From Prorocentrum cordatum (Eukaryota; Sar; Dinophyceae; Prorocentrales; Prorocentraceae), in contig CAUYUJ010012681.1 in the NCBI GenBank assembly GCA_963575745.1, positions 208,501 to 272,500 on the forward strand: a DNA stretch of 64,000 nucleotides, given 5' to 3'. Positions 10,517 through 21,900 of the stretch are shown here, one piece after another. Every line of letters starts with the position of its first letter. Position 1 is the first letter of the stretch. The notes beneath the pieces were generated by a model. The model was not told the DNA's origin. It searched no databases and worked only from the letters and a program-made list of their open reading frames with translations. The position numbers and the translations under genes were made by a program.

Positions 10517-11519
10517 CCAGGTGGGCCAGATTTTGAGGATGTCTCGATCGGTTTGCTAGTTTTGGTGGCCAGGCTCGTGGGCGCAGATTCTTCTCAGGAT
10601 GCCACAGGAGGCTCCAACAGGCTCCAGGAGGCCCAGGAGACCACATGAGGTCCCAGGAGGCATCAGGAGGCCACAGAACGACTCAAGAGGCCACAGGATG
10701 TCCCAAGAGGCGCCAGGAGGCCCCATGAAGCTCCAGAAGGCTTCAGGAAACCACAGGAGACCCCAGGAGACAACAGGAAGCGCCAGGAGGCCTCGGAAGG
10801 CAACAGGAGGCCCCGAGAGGCCCCAGAAGCAGGAGGCCTCAGAAGGCAACAGGAGTGGCTCCAATCCCATGTGTTTTACGTATGCCCCTACCGATTGGGC
10901 CTTACCTGGAGCACGATTCTTTGATGTTCTACGCATGTTCCTATAGATGGTCCTTCTCCTGTGTACACAATCCTAAATGTTTTATTCATGTTCCTATGTA
11001 TTGGGCCTCTCCTGGGGCGCGAGTCCTTTGTGTGTTTACGCGTGTTCCTATAGATTGCCCTTCTCCTGTGGCTCTAATCCGTAATGTTTTATGTACGTCT
11101 GTTGCTATAGATTGCGCCTCCCCTGGGGCACGAAACCTTCCTAGGAGGTCCCAGGAGGTCCCAGGAGGTCCCAAGAGACTCCTGGAGACCCCAGGAAGCC
11201 CCAGTAGGTTTCAGGAGGCCCCAGGAGGCCCCAGGCCTCCAATTCATTCGCAGTTAGATTGATGTCCAGACCGTCACATCTGAAGCCCGTTAATATTCGA
11301 AAGCTCCTGCGCCTAGACATTCACGGCGGACAGGTCCATGCGAGTAGATGCACATATGGGGAGCTCCACGCAGTGAATATTTTTTCTTCAGGCGTGTGTC
11401 CGCTTGGGCCCGCATATCTCCCCTGTTCCTCCTTCGTCCCGCCTGCTTGCACATCCTCCTTGTGGAGGGGGGGGGGGGGGAAGGACGAGGCGGAGGAGGA
11501 GGGAGAGAAAGCGCTCCTC

Positions 11520-11930
11520 GTGATTTGAGTCGTTTGGGGATTCTCGTCCTGATGTGAGTCGTTCGGGCCCTTCTTCCTGGTGTGAGTCGCTCGGGCTCTT
11601 CGTCCTGGTGTGAGTCGTTTGGGCTTCTCGTGGTGTGGGTTGTTCGGGCCCCTCATCCTGGTGTGAGTCGTTCGGGCCCCTCCTCCTGGTGTGACTCGTT
11701 CGGGCTCCTCGTGGTGTGACTCGTTCGGGCTCCTCGTGGTGTGAGTCGTTCGGGGCCCGCGTCGTGGTGTGAGTCGTTCGGGCTCCTCGTGGTGTGAGTC
11801 GTCCGGGCGCCTCGTCCTGGCGTGAGCCGTTCGGGCCCCTCCTTGTGGTGTGAGTCGTTCGGGCTCTTCGTGGTGTGGGTCGTTCGGGCCCCTCGTCCTG
11901 GTGTGAGTCGTTCGGGCTCCTCGTGGGGCC
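11520..11930 (+). repeat. Minisatellite GTGTGAGTCGTTCGGGCTCC
   Basis: Units of about 26-30 bp built on GGTGTGAGTCGTTCGGGC followed by CCTC or TCCTCGT. This block is specific to the right arm. Confidence 0.85.
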
Positions 11931-12145
11931 TCTTGGGGACCTCGTGGGGCCTCTTGGGGCCTCTCGGGTGCCTCTTGGGGGCCTCTTGGGGGCCTCTTGG
12001 GGGCCGCTTGGGGCCGCTTGGGGCCTCTTGGGGGCCCCTTGGGGGCCTCTTGGGGGCCTCTTGGGGGCCTCTTGGGGGCCTCTTGGGGCCTCTTGGGGGC
12101 CTCCTGGGGGCCTCTTGGGGCCATATTGGGGCCTCTTGCGACCTC
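11930..12145 (+). repeat. Minisatellite CTTGGGGGCCTC
   Basis: 11- to 12-bp units reading TTGGGGGCCTC in near-perfect tandem. It belongs to the same GGGGCC(T/C)TCTT family seen at 1290-1930, 4660-4885, 10590-10830 and 11140-11240. Confidence 0.85.
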
Positions 12146-12665
12146 CTCAGAAGCGCAAATAAGCGCTGACCCCTGAGAAGGACAAAATGAGGCCAACACC
12201 TTCGTAACATCAATGATTTTGCTAAGAAGGACGATGAGCGCGGCCCCCTCAGAAGGCCAAAATGGGGCCACCACCATAGTAAAATCAATGTTTGTTCGCT
12301 TCAAAAACGAGCGGAAGCGCCAAGCGGCACCCCCCCCCCCCTCGGGGCCAGAATCTTCGTGAGGGTCGTTGTTGTTTGGCCCTCCCAGGCGTAGAAAAAC
12401 AGACTCACCTGACCACGCTCGGGACTACCGATCCAGGTCCAGGGGGAGGGGGTAGGGGGAGGGGTAAACCCTTCCCCGAAGGGGAAGAAGGGGGGTTGAG
12501 GACAGAGAGAGCTCTCTAAACCACTCACGCCCAAAGGGCTGGTGGGATTCCAACATATCAAACGACGGTTGGGAACCAGGTTTCTCAGGAGGATCTGGTG
12601 ATTGCCTTAGCGGTCGCACCGCTGGGCCCTGACATGGGAGAAGGCTTGGGTGGAAAGAAGGGGGA

Positions 12666-12686
12666 GCATAGTTGTTTTGGCTCGAA
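12666..12686 (+). other. Candidate degenerate spliced-leader relic
   Basis: About 14 of 21 positions agree with the dinoflagellate spliced leader, with an unbroken TTTTGGCTC core. The differences in and after the core are transitions. It ends 82 bases upstream of the ATG at 12769. The parallel with 3348-3368 makes chance less likely, but it is not proof. Confidence 0.35.
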
Positions 12687-12768
12687 CATTTGCGAGCGGC
12701 TCTGCCGCGTATCTCGGCACCTCTCGCGTTGTCATTCTGATTGCCCTTATATCTCGCCAGGAAGCGCC

Positions 12769-14836
12769 ATGGCGCTGGCTGCTGTTCGCGAGACATGCGA
12801 ACACATGGCGGCGACGATGCAGTCAACGGGCCAGGTCGACGCGCAGCAAGCCAAGAACCTCTTGCTCTCGAGGCTTGCGCCGATCCAGGCAATCACCATG
12901 GCTGATGCCACTGCCATCTTGAACGTCCTGAACACGAGCCAATTCGGCGGCCCAGGCGCGTCCAGATCGGTACGATTGTGAACATGAAGGTGTCGGGGCT
13001 CTCGCACGCCCCGCGCACGGCGGCGAGGCAGAACACTCAATCTTGCTTGTTTTTCCACCGCTACATGACCCGCACCATGTGGGACGCATTCAGAGATCAG
13101 GTTACGCCGTGGGACCACGCCCAGTCCATGATCCTGAACCGCATGGGCGACATTGGCCTCGTGAACCCGAGCGAGCTGACGCTCGTTCACATATGGGCCG
13201 TGTTCATGGTTGCGAAGCACCCCGAGGGCGCTCAGATCAAGCCAGACCCGATGGAAGCCCTCCATCGCAAGAACCAGCTCAAAGATGCAATTGCCCTCTA
13301 TCGCAGGCGCGTGCCGAGGGCCCCGCACCACGGCGTGGTCGCCGACTACCCCGCGGACCCCGACAACTTGCAGAGCACTCACCCTGCCGTGTACAATGCC
13401 GCATTCTCAGTGACCTTACCGCCGTGCCCGTGCCCCATCCACGAAGGGAAGATTACCGCGGCGAGGGTTGCGATGCCGTGCAGGCGCAGCAGTTCGTTGG
13501 TTTCCACCCCTGCAGTCGTCAGGCAGCCGCGCGGGGCGAGGCAGCTCGACGCCGCGGCGCAGCAGATGTTCGCGTTCGATCGTGGCGACGCGGGTTCAAT
13601 CCCAGGCCTGCACATCTATGGGCATCCCAGGCCGACGCCGATGGGGTCGTGGATGCCCGCGGTGCAGCACATGCTCCCCGCGCCGCCAACGAGCCCGAGC
13701 GGCGGCGTCGGCGGCGGGGGCCCAGACGGTTTGCCGCCAGCGGCGGCAGCTTCGCCGACGGGCGCCTCTGCGCCAGCGGCGGCAGCCTCGCCGACGGGCG
13801 CCTCTGCGCCAGCAACGGCGGCCGCGCCGACGGGCGGAGGCGCGCTTTCAAGCAGACGGGGGGGGTGATGGTGGGGGTTGGGAGGATGCGGAGGGCGAGA
13901 AGGGCGAGGAGGGTGGGGAGAGAGGCTGAGGAGGAGGGCGGGGGGGAGGATGTCGGTGAGGATGGGAGAGGATGACCCCCTTGCCCTCCTCATAGGGCGA
14001 CGAAATCTATACATATCCACTGCTCCCTGGCCAGGCCCATCCTCAACCCCGCAGCGGTGCATGCGCCGCGCCCTCCTGGCTTGGCCAGGAGGGCGCATGC
14101 ACAGCTCCTGGGTTCAAGATGGGCATGGTCAGGGAGCAGTGGATATGTATAGATTTCGTCGCCCAATCCTCAGGCGCGGGGGCGGCGGCGGCTGCGGGGG
14201 CGCCTGTGGCATCCGTGGACGAGATGCTCGAGCACTTCGGCGACGTGATCGGAAATGGCAAGGGCAAACCCCCCATGAAGGCGGCAGCAACCAAACAGAC
14301 CCCTATGAAGGCTATGAAGGCGAAGACCCCGATGAAGACGAAAAAGGTGATAAGCAAAACGACCCCGTCTCCAATGAAGGCGAACAAATCGAAGCCATCC
14401 CCCGTGATCGTAGCCTCGGCGTCTGCCTTGCGCTTCCCTGGCGTGCCGACCAAGCCCGTGGCGCCCCTCGTTTTTGGCGGGTACAAAATACCACAGCCTT
14501 CGGCAGTGCCCGACGCCCTGTTTACACATAACAATGTAAGGTATATATTGCACGCGCACTTGGCGCATGGAAAGTACGTGGCAGGGCACAGGAGGGATCT
14601 CTAGCCACCGCCCCCAATGTCGGCGCACCCATCGCGCGGATCATGCCTCGTAAGAGCTCGCGGATGTCCAGGCACTGTGGGCCGTGTCAACGGCCATGCG
14701 GTTCTACACGGCGGTTCCAGCCATGAAGTGGCGTGTTCTGCGCAACGGCCAGAGGGTCGACTCCGCCTTCAGCTGGAAAATCGATGCCAGGAAATCGTGG
14801 AGGGCCCTGGTCCAGCATGTGAAGGACGGCAAGTGA
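12769..14836 (+). CDS. Dinoflagellate family protein of unknown function, interrupted
   Basis: ATG 12769 starts a 70-codon frame (MALAAVRETCEHM). It shifts near 12945 into the frame that reads FFHRYMTRTMWDAFRDQV, then IGLVNPSELTLVHIWAVFMV. I recall this helical motif from many Symbiodinium hypothetical proteins. The frame stays open to 13868 but degenerates into Ala/Pro repeats. A foldback element occupies 13995-14164. Beyond it a Lys-rich PMKA-repeat linker (14270-14400) leads to LRFPGVPTKPVAPLVFGG, and a terminal piece at 14696-14836 reads YTAVPAMKWRVLRNGQRV and ends at TGA. 14478-14690 is probably an intron. With one frameshift and one inserted element this copy may be a pseudogene. No catalytic motif is visible. 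Confidence 0.5.
13995..14164. mobile_element. 170-bp foldback element inside a gene
   Basis: The outer 35 bases (13995-14029) are an exact reverse complement of 14130-14164. The next ~20 bases pair imperfectly. The centre is a tight hairpin, GCGCCCTCCTGG-cttgg-CCAGGAGGGCGC. TCCTCA occurs two bases outside both ends, a possible but weak target duplication. A related element lies at 48007-48175. There is no coding capacity, so it would be non-autonomous. Confidence 0.75.
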
Positions 14837-15224
14837 TGGCCCAGTCAGAATGACAGGAGGCGGGGATGCTGCGGTGACATTTCCCTGCAATATATACGTT
14901 CGATTTGGTTCCTCCCAGATGCATGGCGTGATGTAGGGCGAGCTGTTGGCCCCTCTCTGTTAGGTATTCGAGGTTTTCCTAACCCGAGGATTGTCGATTG
15001 CAATGGGTGCCCGCACAATCAGATTGCAGCTCAGGCGGCTCTGCCCCCACCATTTCCCATCGACGATAGTCGCGCGGCAGGCGCGCGTCTAACTACACAT
15101 GGCGAGAAAAAACTCATCGCCTGCCTGCTTCGCCCACCCCTTCCCCTTCCCTCCTCATCCTCATCCTCCCTCCATCCTTCTCGTCTCCGTCTTCCTCTCC
15201 TCCCTCCCCCTCCTCCTCCTCCTG

Positions 15225-15225
<1 letters not shown>
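14837..15225. other. Unassigned sequence downstream of the family gene
   Basis: No reading frame or repeat recognised. Probably the 3' region of the gene ending at 14836. Confidence 0.4.
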
Positions 15226-15298
<73 letters not shown>

Positions 15299-15410
15299 TA
15301 TATATACACACACCTCTCTCTCTATATATATATAAATATCTTCCTCGCACCCTCCCTCTCTCTATATGTATCTTCTCTCTCTTCTGTATGTCTATATCTC
15401 CCCCCTCCTC

Positions 15411-15454
<44 letters not shown>

Positions 15455-15465
15455 CTCTCTCTCTC

Positions 15466-15533
<68 letters not shown>

Positions 15534-15545
15534 ATGCTCCTTCAA
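15226..15545. repeat. (CT)n microsatellite
   Basis: Long CT tracts broken by TATA-rich islands at 15295-15370. Open frames give Ser-Leu on one strand and Arg-Glu on the other. Confidence 0.95.
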
Positions 15546-16160
15546 TCTACCACGTCGCCGCTCGCCGCCGCGGTGTGACGGGCGTCATCGCCCCCTCTTC
15601 CAAGTGTAATTCGGGGTCGGATGGGCGCGATCCCACTTCGCTCGCGCTCAGCTGCGGGCGCTGTCCGTGCTCAGCGAGGCGCGGGGGCGAAGCTGGAGCC
15701 CGACGTCATTTGCACTACAATTCTGGCCACAGCGCGCGCGAGGGCACCGTTCCAAACAAAGCCCCAGATGCTGCCTGGAGAGCCTCCGAGGCCCATCAGA
15801 AGCACCACGGGGGACCAAGGCGCGCCCAAGATGGCCCCAATGCGGCCCCACGACGGCCCGAGAGGGCCCCAATGCAGCCCCAGAGGCCTCCGATATAGCC
15901 AGGACGTCCCCAAGTCGAGCCCAAGCAGAGCAAGCCAACCAGCAGCCCCTCGAGAGCCCTATGCCGCCAATAGGCATGCTGCCAGCCGCAAACGAACGTG
16001 GTAGCGACGATTCTGACGTCGGGGTGGCGGCGTTGGCGACGACGTGTCTGACGTTGCTACCGAGAGGAGGAGGATGGAAGATGAAGAAGAGGAGGGAGAG
16101 GGCGAGAGAGGAGGCGGGTTGCACGTCGAGCATGGGGGGGCATCACATACATTAAAATAG
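15546..16160. other. Unassigned sequence with GGCCCCAAG repeats
   Basis: 15830-15900 has CCCCAATGCGGCCCCA-type units related to the GGGGCC family. No gene is supported. Confidence 0.4.
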
Positions 16161-16440
16161 TTGCGTTGTAACTGCTGTTATGTTTACATAAGCCAACATA
16201 ACTTCTCACAACTTGTTACAGCGCAAGTTGTGAATGAATGCATGCAGTTATATCCTTTGCGCGGTCTTAAGTTGATTTGGCATGTGATTGCATGTGCGGT
16301 TACATGTGGCGCATCTGGATACATGATAGTTACAAGTATGACCGCAATTGAGTTGACTTGCATTTAATTGCACCCACTCACGGGGCTTATATCCCTGGTT
16401 GCTCGAGTTATATGTCATACTTGCGGAGGTTATATGTTAA
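16161..16440. other. AT-richer island with short inverted repeats
   Basis: Distinctly lower GC than its neighbours. Contains TCACAACTTG/CAAGTTGTGA (about 16207-16236) and GTTATGTT/AACATAAC (about 16180-16205) as small stems. No reading frame. Confidence 0.4.
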
Positions 16441-16469
16441 CATATAACGACGGACCGCGTTTGGACACG

Positions 16470-16885
16470 AAGCAGGACGGACCCCGGACGGACCCCGGAC
16501 TGACCCCGGACTGACCCCGGACGGACTGACAACGGACGGACTGACCCCGGACTGACCCCGGACTGACCCCGGACTGACCCCGGACTGACCCCGGACTGGC
16601 CCCGGACTGGCCCAGGACTGACCCTGGACTGACCCCGGACTGACCCCGGACTGACCCATGGACTGACCCCAGACTGACCCCGGACTGACCCAAAACTGGT
16701 CCGGACTGGCCCCGGACTGACCCTGGACTGACCCCGGACTGAGCCCGGACTGACCCCGGACTGACCCCGGACTGACCCTGGACCGACCCGGGACTGACCC
16801 GGGACCGACCTACCCCTACCTAACTGACCCCAGACCGACTTCGGACTGACCCTGGAGTGACCCCGGACTGACCCGGGTCTGACCC
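16470..16885 (+). repeat. 12-bp minisatellite GGACTGACCCC
   Basis: About 30 units of GGACTGACCCC with C/T and A/C variants. The minus-strand open frames (VSPGSVRGQSG repeats) only translate the array. Confidence 0.95.
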
Positions 16886-17864
16886 CAGACATACAGAACG
16901 TTGTGTTTAGTATTCGAGTCCCAGCTCGGTAAAACTAGACTCGGTAAAAATAGATCTCGGCTAAACTAGGTCGCAATCTGATATCTAATTTAAACGAGTG
17001 GAGAGTATAGTAGGGTAGCGTAAAGTAGGGCAGACGGTATTCGACAACGGTAGAAACGAGTCGGGCGGGGCCGAGCTGGGTCGAGTAGAGCAGAGCAGGG
17101 TAGAATACAATGTATTGAAGTGTAGAACGACGTAGAGGGGAATCGGGTGTACTAAAATTGAGGAGCGCAGGGTAAGGTCGACTCGGGCACACTTGGTTAA
17201 GATGCGACGAGCTAGAGCAGAGCGGAGCCGAGCAGGGCCGATCGTCGAGCAGAGCGGGTTAGAACCGAGTAGAATAGAACTACGCGTAGGGCACCGACAA
17301 TCAAAATAGAACAAATGGAAACAAATCAAACCCGAATCGGATTAAGCAGAGTCGCGTAGGACACATCCGAATGCATTACACCAGAGCATGTTGAAGTTGA
17401 GTATGTTGGCGCTGACATGACTAGAGTTGTGTAAGATAACATAGGCGAGGGTCTACGCGTGTAAAAAGAGTAGGGTTGCGCATACTGGAGTGGAGTAGCG
17501 TAATGTGGACCATAATCGGGTAGCGTAAGACAAAGTATATTAGAGCACGTGTGTGGCAGGGTAGAGAGGCGAAGACTAGAATATACGATAATGAAGCAGA
17601 GAAAAACCGAGTTGCGCAGGGTTGAGGTCTAGACGTGGAGGCGCAAGGTGCAACGCATGTCGCGTGTGTCCCTGACGCTCGCCATGGCAGGTCACATGGC
17701 GCTAGGAACGGCCACTGCCCGCGTCGCTGCGGGCGGGCGTAAATGAAGGCATGCGCCCGAACATGCGGGGGGGGGGGGGGGGTGCACCAGAATAATAGAA
17801 CACGCACATTTACCCGACTAACGTAACGCATGACATACTCTTGGGACCCAACGGAGCACCTGAA
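16886..17864. other. Unassigned sequence upstream of the LINE insertion
   Basis: GTAGAGCAGAGC-like words with weak internal repetition, then a G-run at 17767-17781. Open frames on the minus strand are short and lack known motifs. It ends at the left target-site copy. Confidence 0.4.
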
Positions 17865-17875
17865 CCTCCCAAGTG
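17865..17875. repeat. Target-site duplication, left copy
   Basis: CCTCCCAAGTG, exactly repeated at 24808-24818 on the other side of the LINE. Confidence 0.85.
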
Positions 17876-17889
17876 ATTTTTTGATTTGC
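17876..17889 (-). other. A-rich 3' terminus of LINE
   Basis: On the element strand the last bases read GCAAATCAAAAAAT, directly abutting the target duplication. This is a short impure poly(A)-like tail. Confidence 0.7.
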
Positions 17890-18195
17890 GCGCGGGTGAT
17901 CGTCTGCCGAACACTCCTGCCCGTGGCGCCGAAACGACGAGCGAGGGGCCCGAAGAAGGGCCGAAAGAAACGAGGGACGGACCAGGACCCGACAGAGCCG
18001 AGCGAGGGACCGACCCGAGCAAACAGGGACAACGAGAAAAATCGAGGGCCCGAACAGACAAGCGATGCTGGCAAGACTGGTGAGACAATTTGAAGCCCGC
18101 GTCCTGGCTCCTGGGCTTCCAGCCTCAACCTCTGGCCAGCAGCAGAATTATACAACAAGACAGAGTCAGCACGGCGGCGGAGAGCCCTTCCTCTC
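17890..18195 (-). other. LINE 3' UTR, distal part
   Basis: GC-rich sequence between the structured repeats and the A-rich end. Open frames are low complexity. No known motif. Confidence 0.5.
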
Positions 18196-18775
18196 TTCGC
18201 GAGCCTGGGCTGGGGGGGGACAAAAGGAGCACATAAAGGATGAGTGGGCGCAGGCGGTGCGGGTGCCTGCTTCTCAGCGCCTCTGTACCCACTCATCCTT
18301 AGCCTAGCCTAGAACCCTGACGAATCGGCACAGGACACTACAGAGAGCAAGGCTAGAGAGGCAGAAAGCATGCCGCCCCCCGCAGCAGGAAGCGAAGATA
18401 ATTTTCTTTGCTTCTCTTTGCGAGCCTGGGCGGGGGGAAGGACAAAAGCAGCGCAGAAGGAGGATGAGTGGGCGCAGGCGGAACGGGTGCCTGCTTCTCA
18501 GCGCCTCTGTACCCACTCATCCTCAGCCTACTAGTCCCTGGCGCGTAGCCATAAGACATTTCGACTGTCCGACTGTCCGACTGTCAGAGAGAAAGCGCAG
18601 ACAGAGAGGCGTGCACAGATATCCCCGCGCGGCGGGCGGGCAAGAGTCTTCTCTCTTTGCGAGCCTGGCCAGGGGAGGAATGACAAAAGCACAGACGGGA
18701 TATGTGGGCGCAGGCGGAACGGGTGCCTGCTTCTCAGCGCCTCTGTACCCACTTATCCCAAGCCTACCCTACTTC
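18196..18775 (-). repeat. Three 3' UTR repeats, each with a conserved hairpin
   Basis: A block of about 115 bp recurs with starts near 18199, 18420 and 18659. Each holds a stem GGATGAGTGGG/CCCACTCATCC (third copy GGATATGTGGG/CCCACTTATCC) enclosing an inner stem GCAGGC/GCCTGC. In the third copy one G-C pair is replaced by A-T on both arms, while another position is mismatched. The repeats lie within the LINE 3' UTR and could serve in recognition by the element's own RT. Confidence 0.75.
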
Positions 18776-18784
18776 CTGGAAGCT

Positions 18785-18925
18785 GTCCTCTGTAGCGGCC
18801 AGGAAATGGAGTACTGCAGAACAACACTTCTGGCGGCTGGTGTCGGGGATCCGAGTAGTCCTGCCAGCATCAGACAGACGAGACAGACCAGATATCCCAG
18901 GTACATCCACCCCACCTCCGAAGTA
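18785..18925 (-). repeat. Partial duplicate of the ORF1 zinc-finger sequence in the 3' UTR
   Basis: Closely resembles 24555-24690, the start of ORF1. It still encodes GYLVCLVC before losing frame. It lies directly after the ORF2 stop, inside the same element. Confidence 0.75.
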
Positions 18926-18938
18926 TACCCCGAGAAAT

Positions 18939-21900
18939 CTACGGGGCCTCTAAAAGCCATGCAGGATCAAACAATGCCTGAACATTAAAGACATCGTGAG
19001 GGGCAGGAAAAGCATATATAACGTTGACATTGTCAACCGCAGTGACCTCACCGACTGGTTGATCAGTGCGGGGGTCACGACCATCACACATGCGTCGAAG
19101 CCGTGAGATGGTGCCAGAGGCCCGAGGAGGCCCAGTGCATGATTTAGTTAAATCAACTGCTTTCTTACACGAGTAGCGGCCACATCGTCGACAAAATATG
19201 ATATTATTTAGCCGCCTGAGCACGTGCCCACCGCCAGTGGGAGAAGAGCACTGCGAACGCAATAAATAGCTCTTGGAGACTGAACTAGCCCAACAATTCA
19301 CGCATCGAAAACGACCCGCTGAGGGGTCCCAGAAATGCTCATGCAAGGCCCCAGAGGAGGCACCAGAGAGGACTAGGGATGGGGCCGTGGGGGCAGGGGA
19401 CTCGTCAGAATCCGCCGCCCAAACCTTTTTGGGCACATTCTTGAAAATCCATGCTATACAATGACCGATATACACACCAAGATTGCGCACCAGCAAACCA
19501 GAGCGCTTGATACGGTCGTGCAGGACCGTGTCCAGAGTGTGTAGGTCAGCACCTAGGTTAGCAAGTCTGTCAGCTTGCTTATTACCCGCAGAGGTAGAGT
19601 GGCCACGAACCTTGGTGACCTTAATTAGGTGATACCCGATATCTGAAGCCGCACGGTGGACACGGACCCACAAGGATGCGTGAGTGGCCCATCCGTGCGT
19701 GGTAGCTTCATACCCCAATGCCCAACCGTCCACGACGCACTGGGCATCAGTGACAAACTCATAGCAGTCGGAGGGGGCAGCATGGGTTAGATAAAATAAA
19801 AACGCATAAAGCTCAGCCCCTGAAACATCCTGGGTGAGAAAGGGATATACGCCATATGCACCAGCATTAAGCCGAAGCCGATCATTGGCGATGGGCTCAC
19901 CAAAAACATTGCGACTACGCGGGGCAAATGAGCAGACACCCCATCCACAACGGAGAGTGAGCGGCGAGGGACCATGCTTTCCCGAGCCGTCTCCATACGC
20001 AGGCGACGAGAAGAAGGGGCCGTCTGTGGCTCCTTCCCAGACAGGGTCTGGGAAAGGTGGTGCAAGCAGGGAGCAATAGCGCGGGTCGGGAACCATGGCA
20101 GTGGTCCAGACAGGGTTCTCGCGGTACTGCTCTATGCAGCGGGTGAGGGCTGGAGTCGGGCCGAACCAACGACGAAACTAAACAAGCCCATCACGCTCAT
20201 ACAGGGTGCGAAACACGGGGTCAGAGGGGACGACCTGGCAAATGGGGCACATAGGTTTAAAGTATATGCCCCCAGATATAAAAGTCCTCAAAGAACGCTG
20301 CTGGAGGACACCCCATCCTTCAGTCTTCTTAGACAAAAGGGAAAGAAGAGGGGGGAGGAAAGGGGGTCCAGACAGGTGACTGAAGGATGGGTGACGCTCA
20401 GGGGCCTGTTTCCAGGCCCAAACAAACGCGTCGCGAATCACTAGTGCCACCACCTCACGAGGGGAAGTAGACGAAATATCAACATCGGTTCCAAGAGAAG
20501 TTCGCCATATTGTGGGCGACGCCGCAGACCACCCAATTCTACGCATAGTGGCAACCAAAATCTGTCCTGGGCCCTGCAATTCAGTCCACGGGGTATCTGG
20601 CGTCACCTTGGCGTAGGCAAACTGGAAAACTTGGTCTATCATTCCGACAGGAAGAAGAGAGTCCCATCTAGAGACAGTCCAGAGACGAATAACCTCAGCA
20701 TGTGCATCGATAGCAGGGTCGGTAACACCATGCAAGGCCAAATCCATCGTGACAGACCTACGCTTACCTGTGCTGAGACCAGCGTGGTATATAGCACGGA
20801 CCTGACGAATCTGGTGAGTAGATAGACCCACGACGTCAATGCCGTACATGACAGTGGGCCGCAAGTTAGTGCTTACAATACCTGCAACCTTTGCACCAGC
20901 CTTCTTTATCTTCAATAGGCGTCGGGCCTTAAACCTGGCCTTTTTCAATCGACCAGTGAGAACAGTACGAGAACGACGCCCCTGACGTAACTGATAGTCA
21001 ATCCCGGGGTTTCGACACGAGAACTTGACAGCACCAGCGAGACGTGGAGTTTCAGCTGCAATGCTCTGAGCCAACTGGGGGCCAGTAGCCAAGAGCACGA
21101 TTTTCTTCTCGGAGAGCGGTAAACATGCCGAGAAAGTAAGCTTGCTCATCAAAAGGTGCGACGCATCGGGACCGATTTTGAGCAACTCCCTCTCCGAGCC
21201 TATCCCCAGGACCTGGACGTCGTCGGCGACGAGGCCAAGGTGCATATTTGGATACGACTGACGAAACGAATCCAGCTCGGGCATCAATAAAATACGCATA
21301 AACAGATCGGCAAACTAGCAACCTGCTACAATAGTCTTGCTAGCTCTGACCCACTCCCCAACAATGCGCCGCAACGTGACAACACGCGGGGAACGATACA
21401 GAGACAGGACAACCCTCAAGAGTGTTGGATGAAACCCAAACTCACTAGCACGTCTTATGAGAAGTTTATGACGAACCTGTTCAAAAGCCTTCTGGATGTC
21501 GAGCAAGAGTGCAAACACAGACAGACCTTTGGCAGATGCTAACTCCGTGAGGACGCCCATGCGCCACACACATGCTTGGCAGGAATGACCGCGCACACCA
21601 TGCACGTACGGACGAGGATGCAATCGTGCCCACATAGCACCATACGCGTGCCTGAAGAACCGAGAGAACGTGCGCACACAAGTCGTGAACAGGGCAACCG
21701 TACGCTCGCCACCATCAGCCTTCGGGATCAAATGCGTGATGAACACAGCGAGAATGGGAGGAACTCTACCAAATCGCAGGACAGCGCGCCAAATACCAAA
21801 CAGGGCAAGAAGAGACGAGTCGGAAAGCAGCGCATGGTGACGTGGATGCATAGAGTCCAATCCCACCGACGTACGAGCTTTGCACCTGCGACACATATGC

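Larger units (their letters stand above)
9446..12551 (-). repeat. Right arm of large inverted repeat
   Basis: 9446-11390 matches 3078-1085 reverse-complemented, and 12240-12551 matches 470-174. The part 11391-12239 is private to this arm. The order of sub-repeats (short tandem, 152-bp array, GGGGCC blocks, the piece containing AATATTCGAAAGCT, then the outer tip) mirrors the left arm. The spacer between the inner ends is about 6.4 kb. Confidence 0.8.

Noticed and set aside
9777-10536. Apparent repeat proteins of about 150 residues in every frame
   Set aside because: By-product of the 152-bp tandem array.
18250-18300. Hairpins in the LINE 3' UTR as tRNA genes
   Set aside because: No anticodon or T arms and no CCA-adjacent acceptor stem of seven pairs in tRNA spacing.
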